A stretch of DNA of 64,000 bases from Faecalibacterium prausnitzii. Lineage in GTDB: Bacteria > Bacillota > Clostridia > Oscillospirales > Ruminococcaceae. How positions within the stretch are numbered: the stretch's first letter is position 1; the number at the start of each line of letters is the position of its first letter. Of this stretch, positions 16,175 through 23,334 are shown piece by piece. Below the pieces are notes generated by a model. It was not told the origin of the DNA, searched no databases, and saw only the letters and a program-made list of their open reading frames with translations. The position numbers were made by a program, and so were the translations under genes. The stretch is taken from assembly GCA_004558805.1 (NCBI GenBank), contig SFDE01000005.1:1-64000 (forward strand). The letters run 5' to 3'.

Positions 16175-18037
16175 TCAGGAGAGGGCAGTCTCGGTATTGG
16201 TGCGGCTTGCGCCCTCCTCTGCCGCCGGCTTATCCGCCAGGTTGCTGTCCGAGGCGTCGTTCTCTGCAGAGCTGCTCTGGGAGGCAGAACTGCTGCCAGT
16301 CGTCGGACCGGAAGAACTGCTGTGAGAGGAACTGCCCGCCTCGGCAGAGCTGCTGTGGGAAGAGCTGCCTGCCTCGGAGGAACTGCTGTGAGAGCTGCTG
16401 CCGGTGCTGTGGGAAAAACTTGCGGTGCCATTGGAAGAACTGGTCTCCGAAGAGGAAGCACCGGAGGAAGATGTACTGCCGGCAGAGCTGCCGGAAGAAG
16501 AACTGCCCGTAGAAGAGCTGCTGTGGGAAGAACCGGAACTGCCGGAAGAAGAGCTGGAGGAGCTTGCAGCTCCGGCGATGGTCAGTTCCAGCGTATTGCT
16601 GGTGACAGTGCTGTCGTTGTAGCTCACCGTGGCATGGATCTTAAAAGTACCTCCCTGCATCTCTGCCGTAATGGGCACGGTCACGGTGGTCTCTCCTGCC
16701 GCTGCCGTCACCTCGGTGCCGTTGGAATACCAGCGGATGGCGGAGGCGTCCAGATTCTTGCCGCTGATCTTTGCCTTAAAGGTATAGGAGCCGCCCACCA
16801 CAGCCTTGCCGCTGCCGCTGATCTTTACCGATGCTGCGGCAAACACTGCCGTCACGTCCAGATTCTGCTTAAAGCCGGTGTCGGTGCGGGTCTTTTTGGT
16901 GACGCCGTCGCTCCACTTTACAAAGACATAGCCGCTTTCCGGCACAGCGGTCACCGTCACCGACTGGGCGGGATTGGTGATCTCGTAGCTCAGGGAGGTC
17001 TTGCCGCTGACAGAATCGGTGCTCAGGGTGCCGCCGCCGTTCTTGTCCACCCGGTAGCCTGCCTTGTACAGCACCGCCGCTTCCTCCGAAGAGGCAGAGG
17101 AAGAGGTGACCTCCGAGCTGCTGGGTGCTGCCACGGCGGAGCTGGGGTTAGCGGTGTACTCCGCACGGGTGGGGATGTTGGCAGTGTCGGGACGACGGTC
17201 CTCGGTGTCGTAGGCGTGGGTCCGCAGATAGCTCAGCAGGATCTTGAGTCCGGCAGGCTTCAGGTGGATGTCCCCGCTCTGATAATAGTCGGCATTGCCG
17301 TAGCCGTTGCCGTCCTTCAGCGCCTCGGCGGTGTTCAGGAACTTCAGCCCCATCTGCTCACACATGGAAAGCAGCGCCATGTTGAAGTCGTCGATCTTGG
17401 TCTGGTCCATGTTGGGGTAGTTGGAGTGCTCCGCAGGCACCGGGGGCACCGTGTTGACGATGATATCCGTGTAGGGATAGCTGGTCTGGATCGCCTGCAC
17501 AAGGGCAGAATAGTTGGCGATAAAATCTGCCACCTCCATGCCGGTATCGTTGGTGCCCAGCATGATCACCACCCGGCGGGGCTTCATTTTTGCCACTGCC
17601 TGAGCGATGGTGTAGCGGTTGTCGTCCCTCTTGAAGGTCACGATACCCTCGTTGAGGGCAGCATGGGTGCCGATGCCCTCCTTGGCGCAAAACTGCTGCA
17701 GAGAGATAAGACCGTTGGCGTAGAGACGCACCGTGTTGGAGTCGCCGATGAACAGGGTCTCGGTCTGGTACTTTTCTCCGGCGTCTGCCGTGGCTGTCAG
17801 CAAAGCGGCAGAGGTCTCGTTGATCTGATAATGATCCGAGATATCGTCCTCTCCCTCTACCTTGGGGGCGCTGTCCGGGATCTCCACCGGACGGGAGATG
17901 CTCTTGCCCCGGCTGATAAAGGTCATAGTAATGCCGATGGTCAGCAGCAGCGCAAGGGCACACACAAAGCATACCAGCACTGCCTGCTTCTGCATGGGCG
18001 TCAGCGACTGCTTTTCCGGCTGTGTATTTTGTTTCAT
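16175..18037 (-). CDS. Membrane-anchored SGNH hydrolase with serine-rich C-terminus
   Basis: About 620 residues. A single membrane segment near residues 22-45 (AVLVCFVCALALLLTIGITM) puts the rest outside the cell. Residues 90-280 form an SGNH/GDSL hydrolase: GDSN in ETLFIGDSNTVRL, GTND in VIMLGTNDTG, and a block V stretch SGDIHLKPAG. Two beta-rich Ig-like segments follow (SVTVTAVPESGYVFVKW; YTFKAKISGKNLDASAI). The last 130 residues are almost all Ser with Gly, His, Thr and Ala in repeats such as EAGSSSHSSS. No LPXTG or other sorting signal is present. The start is ATG 18037 behind AAGG; a GTG three codons earlier is possible. A cell-surface esterase or acyltransferase is inferred. Confidence 0.8.
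   Translation of the reverse strand: MKQNTQPEKQSLTPMQKQAVLVCFVCALALLLTIGITMTFISRGKSISRPVEIPDSAPKVEGEDDISDHYQINETSAALLTATADAGEKYQTETLFIGDSNTVRLYANGLISLQQFCAKEGIGTHAALNEGIVTFKRDDNRYTIAQAVAKMKPRRVVIMLGTNDTGMEVADFIANYSALVQAIQTSYPYTDIIVNTVPPVPAEHSNYPNMDQTKIDDFNMALLSMCEQMGLKFLNTAEALKDGNGYGNADYYQSGDIHLKPAGLKILLSYLRTHAYDTEDRRPDTANIPTRAEYTANPSSAVAAPSSSEVTSSSASSEEAAVLYKAGYRVDKNGGGTLSTDSVSGKTSLSYEITNPAQSVTVTAVPESGYVFVKWSDGVTKKTRTDTGFKQNLDVTAVFAAASVKISGSGKAVVGGSYTFKAKISGKNLDASAIRWYSNGTEVTAAAGETTVTVPITAEMQGGTFKIHATVSYNDSTVTSNTLELTIAGAASSSSSSSGSSGSSHSSSSTGSSSSGSSAGSTSSSGASSSETSSSNGTASFSHSTGSSSHSSSSEAGSSSHSSSAEAGSSSHSSSSGPTTGSSSASQSSSAENDASDSNLADKPAAEEGASRTNTETALS
16270..16560 (-). repeat. Serine-codon repeat tract
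   Basis: This part of the SGNH gene is built of irregular copies of a unit encoding S-S-S-H-S-S-S-x-E/A-A-G. The region around 16315-16400 has three close copies of the GAGGAACTGCTGTGAGAG-like unit. It is prone to slippage and may vary in length between strains. Confidence 0.7.
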
Positions 18038-18081
18038 TTTTTTCACCTTATCCTTTTATGGGGATATGTTGCTCCTCTTCT

Positions 18082-18726
18082 TTACCCCAGCAGCTGGTCT
18101 GCCAGATCCTGGCAGCTGCTGGCATACAGCACCGGGTGGAAGGGCTCCAGCTCTTCCCTGCTGCCGTAGCCGTACAGTGCCCCGGCAGCGTCCAGACCGC
18201 AGTCTGCAGCGCCCCGCATATCGTCGTTGCGGTCCCCTACCATGAGTACCCGCTTGCCCTGCATCACCGGCTGCTGCAGCACGTAACGCACCACTTCGGT
18301 CTTGGTGTCCCGGCTCTCGTCCATGGAAGCACCGCCGATGAAGTCAAAGTAGGAGGCAAGCCCCTTTTCTTCCAGAATGGGGGTCACCACCCGGGTGGGC
18401 TTGGAGGTAGCGGTGCACAGGGTGAGCCCTGCCGCCTTCAGCCGCCCCAGCATCTCCGCCGCTCCGGGGTATGCCTGACATTCATGGCTGCCCTTGACGG
18501 CGTAGCTGGCACGGTACAGCTCCGTAGCCTTTTCGATCTTTTCGTTTTCTGTAAAATGCTCGCCAAAGCTGCGGCGCAGCGGCGGACCCAGATACCGGCG
18601 CAGGTCCAGCCCGGTGGTGTCCACTCCCATAGTATCAAAAACTTCCTGCAGGGTATTTATAATGCCGGGGGCGGAATCGATCAGGGTCCCGTCCACGTCA
18701 AACAGAATCGCGTCATACTTCAGCAC
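18082..18726 (-). CDS. HAD family phosphatase, phosphoglycolate phosphatase-like
   Basis: A 214-residue HAD enzyme with FDVDGTLIDS at residues 9-18 (motif I), TATSKPTRVVTP (motif II with TSK), the Lys of DTKTEVVRYVL, and GDRNDDMRGA (motif IV). The helical C1 cap sits between motifs I and II. The arrangement is that of phosphoglycolate phosphatase and pyrophosphatase PpaX relatives; the substrate cannot be told. It is 36 bp before the SGNH start, same strand. Confidence 0.88.
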   Translation of the reverse strand: MLKYDAILFDVDGTLIDSAPGIINTLQEVFDTMGVDTTGLDLRRYLGPPLRRSFGEHFTENEKIEKATELYRASYAVKGSHECQAYPGAAEMLGRLKAAGLTLCTATSKPTRVVTPILEEKGLASYFDFIGGASMDESRDTKTEVVRYVLQQPVMQGKRVLMVGDRNDDMRGAADCGLDAAGALYGYGSREELEPFHPVLYASSCQDLADQLLG

Positions 18727-18844
18727 GGTGCCGTTTCCTCGCTTTCACAATGATACAGGATATAGTATAGCACAGAATTCATTCATCAGCAATTCCAACA
18801 AAAGGTTTTTCTGAATTTTATACAACCCGGTGGATGCCACCGGC

Positions 18845-18875
18845 AAAAAAAAGCCTGCCCGGCAGCCGGGCAGGC
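18845..18875 (-). terminator. Intrinsic terminator of the Cys-Pro protein gene
   Basis: GCCTGCCCGG (18853-18862) and CCGGGCAGGC (18866-18875) form a perfect 10-bp stem with a 3-nt loop, followed on the minus strand by eight T. Confidence 0.92.
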
Positions 18876-18889
18876 AGGGAGGGCAGAAC

Positions 18890-19222
18890 TCAGCGGACTG
18901 CCGCCGAAGGGGAGGGTGCCGGGGGATAATAGAGGTTGTTGGAAATAAACTCCAGCTTATCCTTCAGCACCAGTTCCAGATTTGCCACCGCATGGACCAT
19001 GTTGGTGGCAGAGTCGTTTACCTCCAGCAGCTTGCACAGGTCCAGACCATCCAGCTCCATGGCGGTGGTCATCTTTTTGCCTTCGGCACAGAGGATGTGG
19101 CTCAGGGCGTTTTCCTGCAGGGCAATGCTCTCCAGCAGGTCCACCACTGCCTGTTCCTGGTTCACTTTAGGCAGGCAGGGGCAGGGACAGGGGGTGGGGG
19201 TGCAGTTGGTATCAGCAGACAT
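18890..19222 (-). CDS. Hypothetical protein with Cys-Pro N-terminal cluster
   Basis: A 110-residue protein. The N-terminus has the compact cluster CTPTPCPCPCLPK (residues 7-19, four cysteines), then a helical region of about 70 residues (QAVVDLLESIALQENALSHI; ATNMVHAVANLELVLKDKLE) and a Pro/Ala tail. The start at 19222 is chosen because GGAAGG lies 8 bases upstream. Helical proteins with Cys-Pro-rich ends are known among clostridial spore-coat-associated proteins, but I do not recognise this one and make no firm claim. A very strong terminator follows. Confidence 0.7.
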   Translation of the reverse strand: MSADTNCTPTPCPCPCLPKVNQEQAVVDLLESIALQENALSHILCAEGKKMTTAMELDGLDLCKLLEVNDSATNMVHAVANLELVLKDKLEFISNNLYYPPAPSPSAAVR

Positions 19223-19294
19223 GGCAGAACCTTCCTTTCTGGTCCAAGAGGGGTTTGTTGCACACTCCATCCTATGCTGCCTTGTGCCGCTGTG

Positions 19295-19594
19295 TCACTT
19301 CTCGCTGCGGACCTTCTCGATGGTATGGCGGTAACCGCCGGAGCCGTACTGGATGCAGCGGTTGATGCGGCTGATGGTCGCCGTGCTGATCTCCACCGTC
19401 TTGACGATCTGCTCGTAGGTACTGCCGTCCAGCAGCAGCTTTGCCGCTTCCAGACGCTGCGCCATGTCCGAGATCTCCTTTACGGTGCACAGATCCTCAA
19501 AAAAATCATAGCACTCTTCCCGGGTCTCCAGACTCAGGATGGCATCAAACAGCTCATCGGTGGTTTCGTTTCTTCTGGGATTCTTCTCCGACAT
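19295..19594 (-). CDS. yerC: YerC/YecD family TrpR-like DNA-binding protein
   Basis: A 99-residue protein of the TrpR superfamily. It has TDELFDAILSLETREECYDF, the CTVKEISDMAQRLEAAKLLL helix pair, and the DNA-reading helices TYEQIVKTVEISTATISRIN followed by a glycine-rich turn (GSGGY). This is the complete YerC signature. Its target is not established. The start at 19594 follows GGAG; the frame runs 27 codons further upstream without one. It is divergent from the T-box/cstA unit. Confidence 0.9.
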   Translation of the reverse strand: MSEKNPRRNETTDELFDAILSLETREECYDFFEDLCTVKEISDMAQRLEAAKLLLDGSTYEQIVKTVEISTATISRINRCIQYGSGGYRHTIEKVRSEK

Positions 19595-19836
19595 AACCTT
19601 CTCCTTGCTGCCGGCACAGCTTATTCTCTGCTTTATACTGTAAGATGCCGGGACCTCCCCGGCTGGCATCATCACTTTAGCACATCAAAGTGTGAAAGTC
19701 AAGAGGTTAGCGTGAGTTCTTTTCATCTTGATTGGTATTCAATTTTATTCGTTTCAAGCATGAATGAAAATCATCTAAAAATTTTTCCCAGTTTTTTCTT
19801 CCCTTTGGCGTATCCTCCGAACTTGCTCCGGAAATC

Positions 19837-19865
19837 TTGACAATTTATGAAAGCTGCACTAAATT
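19837..19865 (+). promoter_or_regulatory. Sigma-A-type promoter of the T-box/cstA unit
   Basis: TTGACA (19837-19842), exactly 17 bp, TAAATT (19860-19865). The predicted start site is near 19873, giving a leader of about 430 nt before cstA. Confidence 0.75.
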
Positions 19866-19872
19866 AAGCTCA

Positions 19873-20225
19873 ATCATTCAGCAAATGCAACGAACAGGAC
19901 ATGATCCTTTGCAGCACCTGCTCCCAGAAAGCCGTTGGTCCGATGAAAGACGGCAGCAAGGAACAAGGGACCCTCACCTGCGAGCAGCCTGTATGAACGA
20001 AGAGGTCTTTGCCTCTTTTAGTAGTTCTAGGTCGTCCAGCCCACGTTACCGGGCTGAGTACCGGCGGGTCACGCCGGTGCGTTTGAGAGCGGCTGTTTTC
20101 TGCAACAGCAACCGAAGTGGTACCGCGGAGTTTTTCCGTACACGATGTGCCGTGTACGCTGAAAGCCTTCGTCTTCGATGGATCACCCCAAACGGATGGT
20201 CCCCGGAAGACGGAGGCTTTTTACG
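19873..20225 (+). promoter_or_regulatory. T-box riboswitch leader
   Basis: The conserved T-box sequence AAGTGGTACCGCG lies at 20115-20127. Upstream at about 19928-19960 is the distal stem I motif (AGAAAGCC ... GATGAAAGACGGC) that contacts the tRNA elbow. Hairpins GAGG/CCTC and ACCGGCGGG/CGCCGGT follow. Downstream, AAAGCCTTCGTCTTC (20162-20176) pairs with GAAGACGGAGGCTTT (20206-20220) plus a run of T as the terminator. Uncharged tRNA should stabilise the antiterminator and allow cstA transcription. The stem I base probably pairs ACAGG with CCTGT, placing the specifier near CTGCGAGCAGCC (about 19980-19995), but I could not fix the codon. Confidence 0.9.
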
Positions 20226-20303
20226 CTTCTGCTGCGGTTGGCAGAGTGCAGCCCATGTCGCTGCCCCTTTTGCTGTGTGAAAGAAAGGAAAGAGGTAAGA
20301 ATT

Positions 20304-22040
20304 ATGAATACGCTGGTCATCGTATTGATCGCTGCGGTGTGCCTGTTTGGCGCTTATGCGCTTTATGGGCGCTGGCTGGCAAACAAGTGGGGCATCGACC
20401 CCTTTGCTAAGACCCCTGCCGTCACCCATGAGGACGGTCGGGATTACGTTCCCACCAACGGCTGGACGGTGTTTGCCCACCAGTTCAGCTCCATCGCCGG
20501 TGCCGGTCCTGTTACCGGTGCCATCCAGGCTGCCGCCTTTGGCTGGCTGCCGGTGCTGCTGTGGGTGCTGCTGGGCGGCATCTTCTTTGGTGCCGTTACC
20601 GACTTTGGTGCCCTGTACGCTTCCGTGAAAAACGACGGCAAGAGCATGGGTATGCTCATTGAAAAGTACATCGGCAAGACCGGACGCAAGCTGTTCCTGC
20701 TGTTCTGCTGGCTGTTCTGCGGCATCGTTATTGCTGCCTTTGCGGATATGGTCGCTGGCACCTTCAACGCCTACGCTGTGGTGGACGGCGTGACCCAGCT
20801 GTCCGAGGCTGCAAAGACCAACGGCGCTGCCGGCATGGTCTCCATCATGTTCATGGTGTTTGCCGTTGTCTTCGGTCTGATCCAGAACAAGGCACATCTC
20901 ACCGGCTGGAAGGAAAATGTGCTGAGCATCCTGTTCATCGTGCTGTCCTTCGTCATCGGTGCCAACTTCCCCATTACTCTGGGCAAGGCTGGCTGGAGCT
21001 ACATCACCTTCGTGTACATCTTCTTTGCTGCCGTGCTGCCCATGTGGCTGCTGAAGCAGCCCCGTGACCATATGACCACCTTTATGTTCGTGGCTATGAT
21101 CATCGGCGCTGTGCTGGGTCTGGTGGTGGCACACCCCACCATGAATCTGCCTGTGTACACCGGTTTTACCAATGCAAAGCTGGGCACCATGTTCCCCATC
21201 CTCTTTGTTACCGTGGCTTGCGGTGCCGTTTCCGGCTTCCACAGCCTGGTTTCCTCCGGCACCTCCTCCAAGACCGTCTCTAACGAGAAGGATATGCTGA
21301 AGGTGGGCTACGGTGCCATGATCCTGGAGAGCCTGCTGGCAGTCATCGCCCTGTGCGTGGCTGGCGCAGCTGCTGCCGCCGACGGCACCCCTGCCGCTGG
21401 CACTCCCTTCCAGATCTTCAGCCGTGGCGTGGCAGGCTTCTTTGAGATGTTCGGTGTCCCCGCCTACGCTGCTACCGTCTTTATGACCATGTGCGTTTCT
21501 GCTCTGGCACTGACCAGTCTGGACGCCGTGGCACGTATCGGACGCATGAGCTTCCAGGAGCTGTTCAGCGTGGATGATATGGACCACGCCGAGGGCTGGC
21601 GGAAGCTGCTGTGCAACGTCTACTTCTCCACCTTCGTCACCCTTGCTTTCGGCTTCCTGCTGACCAAGATCGGTTACGCCAACATCTGGCCTCTGTTTGG
21701 TTCCGCCAACCAGCTGCTGAGCGCTCTGGTGCTTGCTACCCTGTGTGTCTTCCTGAAGGTCACCGGTCGCAGCAACAAGATGCTCTTCCCCCCGCTGGTG
21801 ATCATGCTGTGCGTCACCTTCACTGCTCTGGTACAGCGCCTCATTGCTATGGTAAAGGCAATCAGCACCGCTGCTTCCGTGTCCATCCCTGCCGGTGAGA
21901 CCACCTGGGGTGCCGTATTCATTGCCAACGGTCTGCAGCTGATCCTTGCGGTCCTGCTGATCGTTCTGGGTCTGAACATCGTGTTCCATTCTTTTAAGGC
22001 TTATAAGAACGCTGAGCACAACAGCGAAGCTAAGGTCTGA
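20304..22040 (+). CDS. cstA: CstA family carbon starvation/peptide transporter
   Basis: A 578-residue polytopic membrane protein with about 14-16 hydrophobic segments. The CstA signature is clear: YALYGRWLANKWGIDPFAKT, YVPTNGWTVFAHQFSSIAGA, AGPVTGAIQAAAFGWLP near residues 65-85, and FLKVTGRSNKM near the end. Family members take up pyruvate, peptides or amino acids. It is the sole gene behind the T-box leader, so expression probably answers to shortage of one amino acid. AGAGG lies before the ATG; a perfect terminator follows. The codon use is C-ending and highly biased, suggesting high expression. Confidence 0.93.
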   Translation: MNTLVIVLIAAVCLFGAYALYGRWLANKWGIDPFAKTPAVTHEDGRDYVPTNGWTVFAHQFSSIAGAGPVTGAIQAAAFGWLPVLLWVLLGGIFFGAVTDFGALYASVKNDGKSMGMLIEKYIGKTGRKLFLLFCWLFCGIVIAAFADMVAGTFNAYAVVDGVTQLSEAAKTNGAAGMVSIMFMVFAVVFGLIQNKAHLTGWKENVLSILFIVLSFVIGANFPITLGKAGWSYITFVYIFFAAVLPMWLLKQPRDHMTTFMFVAMIIGAVLGLVVAHPTMNLPVYTGFTNAKLGTMFPILFVTVACGAVSGFHSLVSSGTSSKTVSNEKDMLKVGYGAMILESLLAVIALCVAGAAAAADGTPAAGTPFQIFSRGVAGFFEMFGVPAYAATVFMTMCVSALALTSLDAVARIGRMSFQELFSVDDMDHAEGWRKLLCNVYFSTFVTLAFGFLLTKIGYANIWPLFGSANQLLSALVLATLCVFLKVTGRSNKMLFPPLVIMLCVTFTALVQRLIAMVKAISTAASVSIPAGETTWGAVFIANGLQLILAVLLIVLGLNIVFHSFKAYKNAEHNSEAKV

Positions 22041-22073
22041 TCCCGTATCGTCCCCTGTACCCTCCTAAATGCC

Positions 22074-22112
22074 AAAGGCTGCCCCACAGATCTTCGTGGG
22101 GCAGCCTTTTTT
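22074..22112. terminator. Bidirectional terminator after cstA
   Basis: AAAGGCTGCCCCAC (22074-22087) and GTGGGGCAGCCTTT (22096-22109) form a perfect 14-bp stem, with T-run on the plus side and A-run on the other. It serves cstA and the convergent hydrolase. Confidence 0.92.
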
Positions 22113-22127
22113 GTATTTTCCCATGTG

Positions 22128-22820
22128 TTACAGCTGTGCGTCCTCCCAGCTATGCAGCACCGCCAGTTGCAGGTCGGTGTGAAACCAGTGTTCCCCGCCC
22201 TCAAAGATCGTCAGCCGTGCCCCGCTCTGCTGCCGGAACCGTTCCAGCTCCCCGGGGGTGGTGATGGGGTCTGCGCTGCCATAGAGCAGCTGTACCGGGG
22301 TCTTCCAGCACAGGGGGTTTTCCCGGACCCAGCACAGATACCGCCACGAAAGGTCCTGCCCGTCGGGTACGGCGATCTCCCCTGCCGCCTGCAGCTGCAC
22401 CTCCGTCACCCCGGCTTGCTGCATCCGGCGGAGGATGAGTGCTTCCATATCTACCACCGGGGACACCAGCAGCACCCTGCAGGGCGGGTCGTTCCGGGTG
22501 GCATGGAGGGCAAACCACGCCCCTATGCTGACGCCATACAGAGCGACCCTTGCCCACACCTGCTTCATCCGGGCATACACCTGCTGCAGCTCCGGCACCA
22601 CCACCCAGGGCAGCAGTTTTTCCGGCTCTGTCCGGCGGCTGCCGTGTTCCGGCAGGTCCACCGAAAGTACCTGCCAGCCTGCTTTGCAGGCACGGGTCGC
22701 AAAGGACTCTGCCTCCTCCTTACAGCCGTTTATACCATGAACATAGAGATACGCCCGGCGGCTGCGCTCTCCGTACAGCACCGCCGGGACCCCGGCGATC
22801 TTCAATTCCTGTTTTTTCAT
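22128..22820 (-). CDS. Alpha/beta hydrolase
   Basis: A 230-residue cytoplasmic alpha/beta hydrolase. The oxyanion region is YLYVHGINGCKEEAESFA (HG near residue 28), the nucleophile elbow is GVSIG in RVALYGVSIGAWFALHATR (about residue 97), the aspartate is likely in LYGSADPITTP, and the catalytic histidine is in EGGEHWFH near residue 210. All catalytic residues appear intact. AGGAGG lies 8 bases before the ATG. The substrate is not indicated. It lies behind the short LytTR-type unit, separated by a terminator. Confidence 0.88.
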   Translation of the reverse strand: MKKQELKIAGVPAVLYGERSRRAYLYVHGINGCKEEAESFATRACKAGWQVLSVDLPEHGSRRTEPEKLLPWVVVPELQQVYARMKQVWARVALYGVSIGAWFALHATRNDPPCRVLLVSPVVDMEALILRRMQQAGVTEVQLQAAGEIAVPDGQDLSWRYLCWVRENPLCWKTPVQLLYGSADPITTPGELERFRQQSGARLTIFEGGEHWFHTDLQLAVLHSWEDAQL

Positions 22821-22872
22821 AGCCTGCCCTCCTGTCCAAAGACCTGCACGGTCTCTGTTTTTCTATGATACC

Positions 22873-22880
22873 ACAGTTTG
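22873..22880 (+). promoter_or_regulatory. Single LytTR-like half site before the hydrolase
   Basis: ACAGTTTG occurs once here, close to the expected promoter of the hydrolase. It matches the direct repeats at 23297-23314 (read on the other strand). One copy may be chance. Confidence 0.25.
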
Positions 22881-22895
22881 TCCCTGCACACAAAC

Positions 22896-22937
22896 AAAAA
22901 ACAGGCAAAGCACCCAAAGGCGCTCTGCCTGTTTTTT
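22896..22937 (-). terminator. Intrinsic terminator of the short unit downstream of the LytTR system
   Basis: AAAAAACAGGC (22896-22906) pairs with GCCTGTTTTTT (22927-22937). Strong stems with U-tracts occur in both directions; on the minus strand it closes a transcript that would start near 23270. Confidence 0.85.
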
Positions 22938-23073
22938 GTTGTATGGGGGAACAGGTCGTACCTGTCTGAAGCAAGAAACTGACGGGGCTTCTCTCAGCGC
23001 AATAAACTTCCGGCACAGCAGGCGGTTTTCGCACCACCTGCCGCACCCAAGATGCGACGCATGAAAAAAGACT

Positions 23074-23187
23074 CTATAAACAGCAAAATCCCCATAGGCA
23101 GCCGTAGAAAAGTCCCGTCAGGGGCACGCTGCACCAGTAACGTCCGGAGCAGTCGGCAGCAAAGGCGAAAGAGCTGCTTACACGCAC
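23074..23187 (-). CDS. Possible 37-residue Cys/aromatic-rich peptide
   Basis: A GTG at 23187 follows AGGAGG with 10-base spacing and opens 37 codons ending at TAG (23076-23074). The product starts with a short Ser/Ala/Phe stretch and ends in PLTGLFYGCLWGFCCL, with five cysteines. Other frames in the same region give 33- and 22-codon peptides but lack a ribosome binding site. It does not match the AgrD pattern. It may be a peptide, or the unit may make a non-coding RNA. Only the SD and the promoter context support it. Confidence 0.3.
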   Translation of the reverse strand: MRVSSSFAFAADCSGRYWCSVPLTGLFYGCLWGFCCL

Positions 23188-23276
23188 CGCAGCTCAGCCT
23201 CCTCTGCAAGGACGAATTCCGGGTCTCCCCGGCCGCAACATCGGCGCTTACAGTTCAGCTTCCCTTTACTGGCACA

Positions 23277-23314
23277 AGTATAGCAGAACCGACGGGAAAC
23301 TGTTTGCAAACTGT
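23277..23314 (-). promoter_or_regulatory. Candidate LytTR-controlled promoter
   Basis: On the minus strand, two direct repeats ACAGTTT (23314-23308 and 23303-23297) are spaced 11 bp start to start. They end over the -35 position of a -10 box TATACT (23282-23277) that has no consensus -35. That is the layout of promoters activated by LytTR regulators (AgrA consensus ACAGTTAAG). It lies just downstream of the kinase stop. Confidence 0.5.
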
Positions 23315-23334
23315 CATATTCTGCGGTGGAAATG

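Noticed and set aside
15983..18169. Open frame of about 730 codons on the plus strand
   Set aside because: Opposite the serine-rich SGNH gene; arginine- and glycine-rich composition shows it is an artefact of serine codons.
20046..22019. Minus-strand open frame of about 650 codons
   Set aside because: Shadow of cstA and its leader.
22994..23209. A 71-codon Cys-rich frame downstream of the kinase as an AgrD-like peptide
   Set aside because: No ribosome binding site, and no AgrD-type cyclisation motif; no agrB nearby. The shorter frame with an AGGAGG was kept as a weak candidate.
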